26,527 nt of DNA from Spirogloea muscicola (lineage: Eukaryota > Streptophyta > Zygnematophyceae > Spirogloeales > Spirogloeaceae): positions 62,856 to 89,382 of the forward strand of contig WELB01000140.1 of assembly GCA_009602725.1 (NCBI GenBank). The letters run 5' to 3'. Both the position numbers and the translations under genes were made by a program. A model generated the notes under the pieces. It did no database searches and was not told the DNA's origin. It saw only the letters and a list, made by a program, of their open reading frames with translations. This document shows, in pieces, positions 12,142 through 22,244 of this stretch; the stretch's first letter is position 1; each line of letters starts with the position of its first letter.

Positions 12142-12668
12142 TGACAGTGATGCTGAATTGGGAATTCCGCTCAGCCGCCGCGCCGCCGCTGGCAGGCCGC
12201 CGCCAAGGGCCGTCACGCAGAGCCAAAGCGACGGCGCGGCCGCGGCGGCCGCTGGCTCCGCCAGCCGCCGCCACTGTCGGGCCTGGCCGGCGCAGCCATT
12301 CTGCTGTGGAGTGCCCCTTAACTCTTTGCTCTCACAGATGCGCGAGCTTGGGCTGCTCAGCTCCGTGTCCGGCGAGCCAGTGGCGCCGCGGTGCTGTGGA
12401 GCTCGAGCGAAAGCTAGAGGCGGGCCACGGCAGGGTGCCGCGGCAGCCGAGGCATCCGCCACCACTGGTGCTGCGCTACTTCCGTCTGGTTGAGTGTTCC
12501 GCACTTTCCGACCCTTCTCTTCTTGCACAGCCCTCGCCCATGTCGCTAACTCGTGCTGACTCGTGGTTACTGAGCGGGTCAGTGGGAAAGATGAGCTCTT
12601 CCAATACGGCAATGGCTGTGACAGGCCAGCCTGAAGTCAAGGACGAAGTCGGGAAGGGCAGCAGGTGA
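12142..12668 (+). other. Possible exons of an unrecognised gene divergent from MED7
   Basis: The strand opposite MED7 has long open frames and splice-like signals. One segment begins after CTCTCACAG (about 12340) and reads MRELGLLSSVSGEPVAPR. A better exon candidate is 12531-12666, bounded by TTCTTGCACAG and AG-GTGATG; it encodes about 45 residues including LTRADSWLLSGSVGK. A phase-compatible downstream segment ends in a stop at 13445, just before the eIF3d stop. I do not recognise any of the protein. GC-rich promoter DNA read as coding is the main alternative. Confidence 0.22.
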
Positions 12669-12726
12669 TGTACTATCTGTCGATGCGCTTTACTTCGTAA
12701 TATGCCACTCAGACCCTCCATCAGTC
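12658..12726. repeat. Dispersed repeat, copy 1 of 2 in this window
   Basis: About 68 bp align with 22979-23047: GCAGCAGGTGATGT, then a small indel, ATCTGTCGATGCGCTT, a diverged middle and CTCCATCA. Overall identity by eye is about three quarters. The element type is unknown. Confidence 0.65.
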
Positions 12727-12987
12727 AATACACATTCCATTCCAATATTGCCCATCAGCTTTGCACTAGCTTTGGCTTGTACAATGCGTAAGCTTAAGTT
12801 GGCCACCGTTTCATGCCCATTGCGCATCATCTCTCCTGTGAAGAGCTCACCTCCTTTGAAAGAGCCCCTTGTTTTCCATCTTCCTCTCAAGCAGCTCCTC
12901 CAGAGTAAGGCGTAGCTTGTAACAAGCCAAGCCCAAAAGTAAACTGGCTTGACATGACATCTCACCTCATGCGCGACACACGTTCCC

Positions 12988-13080
12988 ACTGGCCTCCCCC
13001 TCTCTCTCTCCCTCCCTCCCTACCTCCCTGCCTCTCTCCCTTACCCCNTCTTCCGATCTCCCTCCCCCCCCCACTCTCCA
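12988..13080. repeat. CT-rich low-complexity tract with an undetermined base
   Basis: The + strand is almost pure C and T with CTCC repeats. Base 13048 is N, immediately followed by TCTTCCGATCT (13049-13059), which equals the 3' end of the common Illumina adapter. This suggests a misassembled or patched repeat. Confidence 0.8.
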
Positions 13081-13455
13081 AAGCCACACGGTGGGCAGTA
13101 CCTCGAGGCCTAGCAGAGCTTGGCACACTGTGCATTGACAATGCTGCCATGATGTGCATTACTATCATGCACCCCAAGGCTTCAATCTGGGTAATGTGCT
13201 TGGGCCATATGCGTGCCTAGGAACCTCACATCACGTCGAGAAGGGTAAGTCACATGTACTGGCAATCTTACTTACAGCCGGCTTTCTGCAGATATTCCTT
13301 CTCAAGTGTGCCTCTAAGCTCTCAGTCTGTCTGTGCACGCAACGTGAAGTGCACCAGACTTGGCCAAGAAGCACAGCAAGAACTGCACTATCATGCTTGC
13401 CTCTGCATGTACAATTCGGGGTGTGGAGTGACGCATGCTCGCTGATAGCCAAGCT

Positions 13456-16400
13456 CTACTCATCAGCATCATTGTCCTTCTCGACAGGCTCTTTCTCCGC
13501 CTCTTCAGGAAGCGGAGGCACTTGCTCATCCTGCACAATATGCCAAGCAGATGTCAGATCAGGTTGCAGTCTTAGTGCTTGCAAATTGGAGACACAAATC
13601 AAACTCCACAGAGCAAGTAGGAAGGCGCACCTCTGGCAGGGGCTCCTCAACATAGTCATTCTCAAAGGCATCGCTTGGAACAGCGTAGAGCCTGCACAGA
13701 TTAAGAATGGTGCCAGTAAGAACAAACAATCTGACCTACTGCTAGAAAATCAGAGTCCCACTGTTCGGGACTCTGCAGCATCGTGATTGCCGCTTTGCCC
13801 TGTGAAAAGCATGTGCTGCAATCCTGTTCATGCAGAGGCAGCTGAACATACCTAATAAGTGGCTTATTGGGATCCTTGATGATGAGATACTTGCCCTCGT
13901 CGAGTTTCATGCAGATGTCAACCAGTGCCTGCATTATCCAAAGTACATGTCAGAAGGTCGTAGAGCAATCACGACCAAAGCCATACACATTGTGCAGCCA
14001 ATAGATGTTGCTGTCGGTGCGTATATCTAAGTATGGTTTTCTCATTCTCTGAAAGACATCAACAGCACATATTCTCAAAGAAAATGCACTCGTGGCCTGT
14101 TGAAACCGCTCAGTTGAGGCTTTCAACACCTAACAGAAGCGTACCCTGAGTATGCCCCACATATTATTGACGTTAAGGTTTATCTGCTGAGCAAATTCAC
14201 GGGGCTTGTACGCCTGCATGGCGAGCAAGACATGGTTGTAGTTGTCCCTTGGCGTCGCCCGGGAGACATAGCCCAGCTTCATCTGCATCATGCAACACAA
14301 GCCAGCAAATGAGAACAAGCCCACTGTCGGGGTAAAGATGTTGATATCTCAACATATTTATTGCATGTGTATGCGCATGAACACAGGGATCTATCACATG
14401 CGGTTCCAGATGTATGCAGTCACACCTTCAACAACATACTACGGGCTGACAGGCACCTGCTCGGCTCCCGCTAGCAGGGCTTGCGAAGTCCACTTGGCAA
14501 GCTTATTGGCATTATTCTTTAGCTCCGTGGCCAGGACGGCGCCCTTTTGGTTTTCAAGCTTCTGCCGCCAGTCGACGCCTGTGATCTTTGAGTCGAACTC
14601 ATTCAGGGCGTTGACCGTCACAAAGACCTCTGCGTTCTTTACCTCCACCACAGAATGAAGCTCGCATCTTGCCACCAGTGTAATGTCCTGAGGAATTTGC
14701 CATGTCAACGATCTCAGAAGTGTCCACTCAGGCAGGCGGGTTCCGCAGACTGAAGTCGGATGCAGCAAGAAGCATAACGGCGACTTGCATGAGACTGCGC
14801 TTACCTCGTCAAGCTTCCACTTGCGATATCTGTATGCAATGGAAGCCACGTCCTCGCCTTCAGCCGCAAAAGGATTGGGCTCCTTAAATTGGTATTTCTT
14901 GCCCTCCTGCAAAGTGTAGAGGAACATGTCACATTCTCGCTGCAGGGAACTGCAAAAGAAGACAAGGCTATTGATAATGCTATAGCAAGCAAGAAGTAAG
15001 AGCTCTCAATTCTGGACTCTGCCTGGACTGTTCCAATCTTAATTGGAGATCTAGATGGTAATCGCTCCTGTCGATAAGGAAGGTATGACATACCTTCATG
15101 AGAACCTGTTGAGAGAGGTTCTGATTAATGAACGTAGCCTCTTGACTCAGCAAGTGCACAGAGTTTATGCTATCTTTGTCATCAGGGATCTGTTCTTGGG
15201 CAGTCTCATGCACCTGTAGGACTCAATGCCTACATTCAGATACAGGAGCAGATGTGCTGATCTGTTTATCAAGTATAGCACCCTACACCTGAGAGCAGCA
15301 GGCACGACGTCTGAGCATTGGCACGTACTCATCTTAGAGCGGTATGTATCAATATGCAGGCCAGCCAACCTGGCCTCCCTTCCACAGAGAAGCACCAGAA
15401 CTCACCGTTAGCAAATCGAAGGAGGAGTCCCTCTTGTCAAAGAAGAGCTTCGTACCCACACGTTGCACAACAATATCCCATGAGTACACTGATCTTGGTG
15501 CACACATGAGCGTGGAAAGGATAGCATCCGTGGCGAACACAGTGCCTACATCTTCGCTTGCCAGCTTCCTGATATGCGGAACAGAAGTGGCGTTAGGTCT
15601 TCTAACCAATTTGCATCACCTCACGTCTCTAAACATGGAAAAATGCATGCTCCCACAACTGAAGCTTGTCAAGTAGGTAAAAGCAAGATGAGCAAACGAG
15701 AGTGGTTTGCACATATTTCAAGGAGATCGAGGGCAGATGCTTGCCTGATAATTGGATCATCTGTCGTTGTGACTTTGTAAAACTGCCTGTGTTCATATCG
15801 CTCCAGACCCTTCTCCATCTGCAGGTCAAGACAAAGTCAGGACAGCACTACGTCAGCAGCACAGGTGAAACCATACAATCTGCATTGTAGCAGCTGCACA
15901 GACTCTCCATGTTGCAGAACGTTGAGTAGGGCATCTCTTGTTTTCTACTGCATTTGTAGAGGAAGTGAGACATGCAAAACACGAGTGCTCGTGATGCATG
16001 CAGTTGTGGTGCCTACCTTTGGTGTCACCCTGTCGCAGGCCTTATCATAATACTCTAGAGCTCCACACGTCATACTGCAGGTCATAGAGCGAGGCCAATT
16101 GAGACTAGCCATTGACTAGCATCTGGTGCCTGCCACGCATCCCTCTTGACTAGTAGTCCCTACTTGACTTCCTAGCTAGATAGCCTATGTTGACTGTGTT
16201 TCAGCAGCAATGGTCAAACTATCACTTCCTGTTTATAAGCCATAACTAAGGCGCAGCAGGATCTAAGAACCTACATATCCTGGGGCTCGCCGGCATCGAA
16301 GTGGAGCTTCGAGAGCGACGTAAGCTGGATCTGCTCAAGCATCGTCCACTCCGGCCGGATATCAACCTGCTCACGATCACACTCCCCATCTTACTATATG

Positions 16401-17671
16401 ATTGCCAAAGCTGCTGTCAGAAATGAAGAGGACTGGCAGTGAGTCTTGAATCTGAATATCAACCTGCTCACAATCACACTCCCCATTCCCAAAGCTGCTG
16501 TTGAAAGAAATAAGAGTGGCAGTGAGTGCTGGACCTAGCTGTCTATGAATCTATTTGCCATCATTACGGCTTCCTGCAGCAAGCTTCAAGTAGCCTCACC
16601 GAGCTGTTGTAGAGGATGCGGGGAGCATTCCGGTCTTGCCAGTAGGCATTCCACTGGCCCCTCTTCTGCTGCTGCATCCGCTCCCGGCGCTGCCGCTCTC
16701 TGTCGGCCCCGGCGCCGCTGTCCCTCCCGCCATCCTTCCTCTCGTCTTGGCGGTCCCGCCTTTGGAAGCGCTGGCCACCCACCACCAACAGGACAACCCA
16801 CAGCTCCCACCATGAGTAGGAGCCCAAGGCTGTCGGAGGCAACACAGCCGCCGCTGCTCACAAAACACAACCCCCCAAGCTGGCAAAGCTGTGCTCCAAG
16901 GAAAAAGGCCTGTCTCTGACGTTGGCATCACGCTGGTGGCACCCTGGCTATATGGGAAACCTCCGGAGCTACCAGCAGCTGCAGCAGCAGTTTGCACTAA
17001 AAATCTGCGACAGCAAGTCTGACTTGCATATATTTTGCGATTGCGCTGACCTGCTGGAAACGTCGGGGCCCATACTTGGGCCGCGGGGGCGCCCGCGTGT
17101 CAACCAGATGGAACGAGTCCTGCGAGCAGGGAGAAGCCCTCGCACCAGGGCAAATATCAGCAAGACGCATACATCTCCTTCATAGCGAGGTAGGCACGGA
17201 TGCGACATTAGTATATAGTAATCCACGGAAGGAAAGTGTCATCCTTGCACATCCTGGTCCAAGCTTGCTTCTGATGCCCTGTCGAGCGAGCGGCGCAGCC
17301 TCGCGCGATGGGAAGCGCGGGGCGCGCACCTCGTCCTCGTTGGCGAAGAAGTTGAAGACGGTGCTCACGCCCGGCCCGGCCCGATCGCCATAGCGGCCTG
17401 TCCACCGAAGAGTGCGCTGCTCGTGAGACTGCTGCTGTGGCGGTCCGAGAGACTCGAAGGGACGGCGGCAGCGAGAGGGCGGCGGCGGCCGCTACTCACC
17501 GCCGCCGTACTTGAAGGCGGCGGAGGTCCAGTCGGCGGCGCGGCCGAGGCGGTCGCCCTTGGAGAAGGGCGCGTAGGGCACGTCGCGGAACTGCTCCGGC
17601 AGCTCCATGGGGCCCCATCCGTCGGGGTTATCCGACAGCGCCGGCACCTCGAACGCCAGCCCCGGCGGCAT
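13456..17671 (-). CDS. EIF3D: eIF3d, translation initiation factor 3 subunit D, complete, 15 exons
   Basis: Cytosolic eIF3 subunit; in animals it can bind the mRNA cap for selective initiation. Exons in transcription order: 17671-17500, 17397-17330, 17119-17051, 16770-16600, 16366-16275, 16074-16017, 15818-15745, 15568-15406, 15213-15094, 14906-14805, 14687-14457, 14282-14145, 13928-13852, 13691-13631, 13530-13456. All phases agree, giving 556 aa (human about 548, Arabidopsis about 591). Family landmarks: NPDGWGP near the start, FHLVD in exon 3, [117 protein letters not shown] and [14 protein letters not shown], then a short acidic tail. Intron 7 has a GC donor. Intron 4 carries a duplicated acceptor block. 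Exon 4 (Arg/Gln/Glu-rich) is the least conserved and its acceptor the least certain. Confidence 0.95.
15569..15744 (-). other. GC-AG intron of eIF3d (intron 7)
   Basis: On the minus strand exon 7 ends ATTATCAG followed by GCAAGC. Exon 8 begins after ATATCAG with GAAGCTG. Joining these restores [12 protein letters not shown] in frame, as expected for eIF3d. No nearby GT donor keeps the frame. AG|GCAAG is the usual GC-AG donor context. Confidence 0.8.
16359..16531. repeat. Imperfect tandem duplication spanning the 3' splice site of eIF3d exon 5
   Basis: Copy 1 (16359-16455) and copy 2 (from 16456) share ATATCAACCTGCTCAC, ATCACACTCCCCAT, CCAAAGCTGCTGT and GGCAGTGAGT, with a roughly 14-bp deletion in copy 2. 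Copy 1 holds the acceptor and first bases of exon 5. Copy 2 therefore places a second GTGAGCAG-GTTGATAT acceptor 97 bp upstream in gene orientation. Confidence 0.85.
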
Positions 17672-17737
17672 CGCGGCCGCTCCCGCGCCGCGTCCTCTGC
17701 CCGCCCTCGCACGGCGCGGCGGCGCGGAGGAGGNGGT

Positions 17738-17768
<31 letters not shown>

Positions 17769-17822
17769 GCGGCGGCGGCGGCGCCGTTCTGGAATGGTCT
17801 AGGCCGGGGTTGGCGGGTGGAA

Positions 17823-17840
17823 CCCCTAGGGTTTGGGTTT
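17823..17840 (-). promoter_or_regulatory. Telo-box-like element upstream of eIF3d
   Basis: The minus strand reads AAACCCAAACCCTAGGGG, containing AAACCCTAG about 155 bases upstream of the eIF3d ATG. Telo-box motifs (AAACCCTAA and close variants) are common in promoters of plant translation genes. Function here is inferred from motif and position. Confidence 0.5.
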
Positions 17841-17895
17841 GCTAGCCCTCAGCTCCAACCGTGGCCACGCTGTGGGGTTTCTGCGGCCCATCTGT

Positions 17896-17903
17896 CACGT
17901 GGC
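17896..17903. promoter_or_regulatory. G-box (CACGTGGC) upstream of eIF3d
   Basis: CACGTGGC, a G-box/ABRE-like core, lies about 225 bases upstream of the eIF3d ATG and close to the telo-box-like motif. No binding evidence is visible. Confidence 0.35.
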
Positions 17904-18083
17904 GCGCTTGTGGCTGCCTGCTGACCTACTTGCCACGGACTCCGAGTACATGTAACTTGACTCGGCGGCGCGCGGATCTGGTGCTGCTGCACTTGTGGAG
18001 CTCGGTGGCGATCGCCCACCAATCCGACACAGTGTGACTGACCGAACCAAATGCCACTTTGATAAGCTCTATAACGCAGGAGC

Positions 18084-18480
18084 AGATGTCCCCAGGTGAA
18101 TTCTTCAAAGCGTTGCAGGGTTTTCCCCCTCAAGGTCACAAGCTGCGCCCTACGAAGACCAGAAGCGGAAAAACACTAAGCATCCTCGTCAACACCCACT
18201 ACTCTGCATTGCTCCACACTGCTTGCTGGCATTTCGGGTGTGGGGAAGCGATGTGCCTCCTCCACAATGTGCTCCCAAGGACCAAGGAGATGTCCCCATG
18301 TGAAGCTTCTAAAGCATTGCAGGGTATACCATATCAAGGACACAAGCTGTGCCTCGCGATGACCAGAACGGTAAACGCTATGCATCCTCGTCAACCCCCA
18401 CTACTCTGTACTGCTCCACACTGCTTGTTGGCAGTTCGGGTATGGGAAAGCAATGTGCCTCCTCCACGATGTGCTCCCAA
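18084..18480. repeat. Tandem duplication of the MATE gene 3' end
   Basis: Copy A (18288-18480) contains the real MATE C-terminal codons and stop plus 3' flank. Copy B (18084-18278) repeats it with an offset of about 204 bp and roughly 85% identity. Copy B still encodes the C-terminus with conservative changes: SSVEQCRVVGVDEDA versus SSVEQYRVVGVDEDA. It keeps an in-frame TAG at 18176. Confidence 0.9.
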
Positions 18481-21400
18481 TTTGTGAGGAGCACCAGTGT
18501 GCCGACGAGTCCACATTGGATGTATAGGGCCACTGTGACAGCAACCCAGAGGCCAACCGCTTGCATGCGGAACACAAAGCCCAGGAGGTAAGCCAACGGG
18601 AACCCTACTATGTAGTAAGCACCCATATTTATGAACGTGGCAACGAATTGCCTCCCACTCCCTCTTATGACTCCACCCATGCCAGCACTTATCCCGTCAG
18701 GAATAACCTGCAAGAAGGAAGGGTCATCAGAACATGCAACACAAGGTATTGCACAAGCCCCACCGCCAACAATGCCTGCTGCCAGAACTAAAGTTTGTAA
18801 GACGTACCAGAAAAGCGTGCACAATAAGAAGTTGCGACACAAGGTCAAGCACTTCCTGATCACTAGTGAAGATCCACCCCCAAAATTTGTGCACCATAAA
18901 GATTACCCCACTCTGTACAAAAGCCTGGGGCAAGCAGACAAGGCCTAGCATCAGAATACGGATGGACAGCAAAAGCCCAACAAATTGGAGGGACAAAAAA
19001 TACACCGACCACAATTGCCACTGCAAAGCAGTACTGTATGATGCTTCCGAGTACCACACCTCCTGCTCTTCACATTGCCAACTGTCCGTGCAGAGGAGAT
19101 GACGAGGTCAATCCAGAAGAGGCCAGGTGTGAGTCTCTGTGCAGTTCACTAACATGGAGTCTGCTACTGCATGATGCAAAGGCACGGGTACAGACCTGAG
19201 TTGACACCAGGAATATAGCAACATGGGCGGCCCGCCTAGCGCCTCGAGGACGGCCAGCTCCAATCTCGTTGGCTACTCGTGTACTTGCTGCAGCAGAGAT
19301 GCTCACAGGCAGCATGTAGCACAGACCTGCAGTATTAAGGCAGATGGCCAACGCCGATACCTGCACAAGAGAACCTCAGTGCATCATTTGCAACGCCTCT
19401 TGCTCAAAGTAGCCAACCAGTCTGGCGGCCAAGGTCCAAGTGGAATAGGCTTCAACTTGCAGCAGGCTATGAAAGGATCATAAGTGCTAGATGCAATACC
19501 TCAGTCTCGGGCTTTGATAGGTAGCCAGCGAGGAGAATGAGTATCTCAAAGCACCAAAACTCCAAGCACAACATGCTTGCCGACGGCAGCGCGAGGCGGA
19601 GGAACCCGCCCAAGTCGTGGAATGCCTTCCAGGACCAGCCATGCCATGTACACTTGAAGCGGCCCGAAAACCTCACGTAGAGGAGCAAAAAGAGCAGGTT
19701 CAAGCAATTTGAGGACGAGGTGGCAATAGCAGCCCCCTTGAACCCTAGGCCCACTGGAAAGATGAGTAGATAATTTAGTGGCAGGTGCAACACGAGCGCC
19801 ACCAGCGAGCAATAGGCCATAGGAAGGGTGACGCTCTGCGCCTGCAAATCAGATAGACCAATACATGAACAGGTAAAGTACGTGACAAGCCAACTACCTG
19901 CGTGTAGTATGGCTACTTGGTTGATAAGTACATCTTAAGAATTGCCTTGCCTCATGCTCAACACAAATAAAGCCTCAACTGAAGCGCAACGCACAAGGTA
20001 GGAGCTTGACACACCCCAGAACAACTGTATGCTACTTCCAGCTGTGTAGCCTACCTGCATATATCTCACCAATGGTTGTATCACAGCATAGGCAAATAGA
20101 GATGGCACCAAGCAGACCATGTACTGTCCAGCCATTTTGGCTATGTGAGGGTTCTGTCCAATGAATACAAGGATTGTTGACATTCTGAACCAAATTAATG
20201 AAATGGGTATGCACGTGAGCGTGAGCACTAAAATAGCCCGCTGGAGGTAGATGCCAAGCATGTCATACTGTCTGGCTCCGTAAGCTTGCCCGCACAATGT
20301 TTCCACTGCACCTGCCAAACCCATCTGCAAGTCCACAATCAAACATTGTCTTAGATGTCCCACTGCAACCAGATGCATAGGTCCTCTAGAGCAGAGCAAA
20401 TCTTACACCAAGCTTTACTGTTTTGAGGCTATTCATCTCCGTAAATCGTAAGGTCCTCCACTGAAAGCGAAGTCCTAAACCCTTGAACCCTGTACCCGTG
20501 CTGTCAACTGAAGACATGCTATCTTACGCTGTGTGCTCATGATACTCTGCTGTAGTATTTGGCTTGATCACTATGAGTGAGACCTCACCATGACAGAGTA
20601 GCCGAGGACGCCACCCAGACTAAACGCTAGTGACGCAGAAGCCAACTCCAACTCACCCAGATGACCAACAAAAACAACTGCAGAATCAAAGAACCCCGTG
20701 TCCAAGGGACAATGTGTGTGTCACCTGCCTCCGTGCTTACAAGTGACTTGAAGGTCTTAATCGCCAACACATACACGCCATCCAGTGAGATAACAACTTA
20801 GACCTTGAAAGACTCAATTCATACTCGCTGGACCAACCTGATGCAAAATTGAGTAGGAAGTTGAGAATATTCATGCCCACCAGAGGCCATGCAATACCCA
20901 ATTGGCACCGGGCTTCTGTCAGCATGTAAGTCAAGTCCTTGTCGCCGCCACCACCGTCCCAACTACAGCAAAGCATCAATCATTAGCAATGCACGTTAGT
21001 CCCTAAGACCATGCATAATATGAACCCTGACCAGTTCCTGGACTGGAACGAAAACCTTGCACAACATTGAGAATCTGCCTTCAATTCAGAGCCTTCTCAG
21101 GATCATGAGGTGTCAACAGGTAAAGCAGTGGTATTCAATTCAGAGCCTTCTCAGGATCATGAGGTGTCAACAGGTAAAGCAGTGGTAGTCTGCAATAGAA
21201 GCTATGCAACCCCGCAAAGTTCGTCGAAATTGGTTGCACTTTTGTGTCAGACATCTTGCAGTGACCTTAATGGATGTTATGTCTATGTCAGCTCGTACCT
21301 CATGTTCTTATCGAAGATGTCATCCTTTGACTTCCACGGCTCCTCCGTGCTTGCAAGACTTATGGGCCCTGCGGCTGTGTAGTGTGTCTCGTGGACCTCG

Positions 21401-21486
21401 CCCTTTGTGCAAGCACCGGTCAGTGGCTCCTTAACGTAGCCCCCAGCCTTGCTGTCCTCCCGACCTGCCTTCCACTCCGCCGTCAT
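18378..21486 (-). CDS. MATE-family (DTX-type) multidrug/metabolite efflux transporter, 8 exons
   Basis: Multispanning cation antiporter of the plant MATE/DTX type; the substrate cannot be told from sequence. Exons in transcription order: 21486-21299, 20962-20838, 20677-20589, 20324-20055, 19841-19500, 19360-19196, 18924-18808, 18707-18378. Phases agree, giving 541 aa with about 12 hydrophobic segments. Landmarks: VVFVGHLGELELASASLAFS in exon 3, CGQAYGARQYDMLGIYLQRA (from residue 145), NYLLIFPVGLGFKGAAIATS, LPSASMLCLEFW, STRVANEIGAGRPRGARRAA (from residue 364), and in the last two exons FWGWIFTSDQEVLDL and GSGRQFVATFINMGAYYIVG. The first exon (62 aa, with KEPLTG) is inferred only from phase and a GTACGA donor. 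Starting at the ATG at 20976 instead would give a 483-aa protein of normal length. The exon 6-7 junction was set by family spacing. The 3' end is duplicated in tandem. Confidence 0.9.
21080..21187. repeat. Exact tandem duplication, 2 x 54 bp
   Basis: The unit begins TTCAATTCAGAGCCTTCTCA and ends AAAGCAGTGGTA. It occurs at 21080-21133 and 21134-21187 without a mismatch. It lies in the first MATE intron of the favoured model, or in the promoter if the gene starts at 20976. Confidence 0.95.
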
Positions 21487-22244
21487 GGTCGCTCGTGCCT
21501 AAGCCTCTTCCGCTGCTTGTTTGGAGCCCAAGCACACCAAGAGATGCTGGAGGTAAGTTTGACAGGCCCTGCTGGGCCAGGAGCAGCTCAAGCTCCGGCT
21601 CTGAGTGGCAGGCCCCTGTCCTGGTGCTGCTCAGAGAGCCGCCGCGCAGCAGCACCTCGTGACTACCACAAGGCTTGCGGGTTCGGAGGCACGAATTGAG
21701 GTCTCAATCTCTTCTTCCGCAAGAGCTCAAGGAGGCGCAGCCGAGAGCCTGCGAGCTGCAGCAGAGCACGGGGCTGGCCTCCCAGCGGGGCGCTGCGCAG
21801 CCCGGAGAACGGAGCTATGAGACGGCGAATTCGGGAACGGCCGGCTGCGCGGCGACGCCTCCCGCGGTGCCCGATCAGAGCCGGCCGCCGCCCTTGATAT
21901 GCGCCAGGACTACTCGAACCCCTCCTGCCGCCGCCGCCGCAGCCCGCGCCGCCGCGAGCGGCGGCGGCAGCGGCGACGNGGGGCGGCCGTGAGCCGTCCG
22001 ATGAACCAGGCGACGCTTTCGGCGGTCCCGATTTTCCGGCTCTGTAACCAGCTCCCAGTCTGTGCGGTCCCACGGGGGGGGGGGTGCCTACGTGCCACGT
22101 GGCATAGGAGCTCAATGTTCAGACTAAGTGTTGGCCGGCAGAGCGCCGATGTGACGGCGGGCTTTTGCCGTCAAAGCCCCCCGTTTGGCCATGCCCGTTA
22201 AGATCCCGTCTCGGTGACTCGTGTGCCAGGCCCGGCTTCTGGCC
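21487..22244. promoter_or_regulatory. Divergent upstream region between MATE and V-ATPase F
   Basis: The two flanking genes are transcribed away from this interval. It holds a GC-rich CCG-repeat zone (about 21925-21990, N at 21979), a G run near 22074-22084 and a palindromic G-box at 22094-22103. I see no convincing gene. Confidence 0.5.
22094..22103. promoter_or_regulatory. Palindromic G-box GCCACGTGGC
   Basis: A perfect 10-bp palindrome around CACGTG, about 142 bases upstream of the V-ATPase F start. It is a candidate bZIP/bHLH site for either divergent gene. The inference rests on motif and position only. Confidence 0.4.

Larger units (their letters stand above)
17672..18083. promoter_or_regulatory. 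eIF3d upstream region
   Basis: No gene is seen. It holds a GGC microsatellite (about 17728-17785, with N at 17734), a telo-box-like motif at 17823-17840 and a G-box at 17896-17903. It lies upstream of the eIF3d start at 17671. Long open frames here are GGC-repeat artefacts. Confidence 0.5.

Noticed and set aside
17423-17924. Long + strand frames over the eIF3d start
   Set aside because: They are antisense of eIF3d exon 1 and of the GGC repeat. The minus-strand protein matches eIF3d clearly.
18863-19057. Hydrophobic minus-strand segment (VVLGSIIQYCFAVAIVVGVF) between MATE exons 6 and 7
   Set aside because: It looks like a membrane helix, but joining exon 6 directly to 18924 gives exactly the family spacing between VSTQ and FWGW. 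The segment is also out of phase with exon 6, so it is treated as intron.
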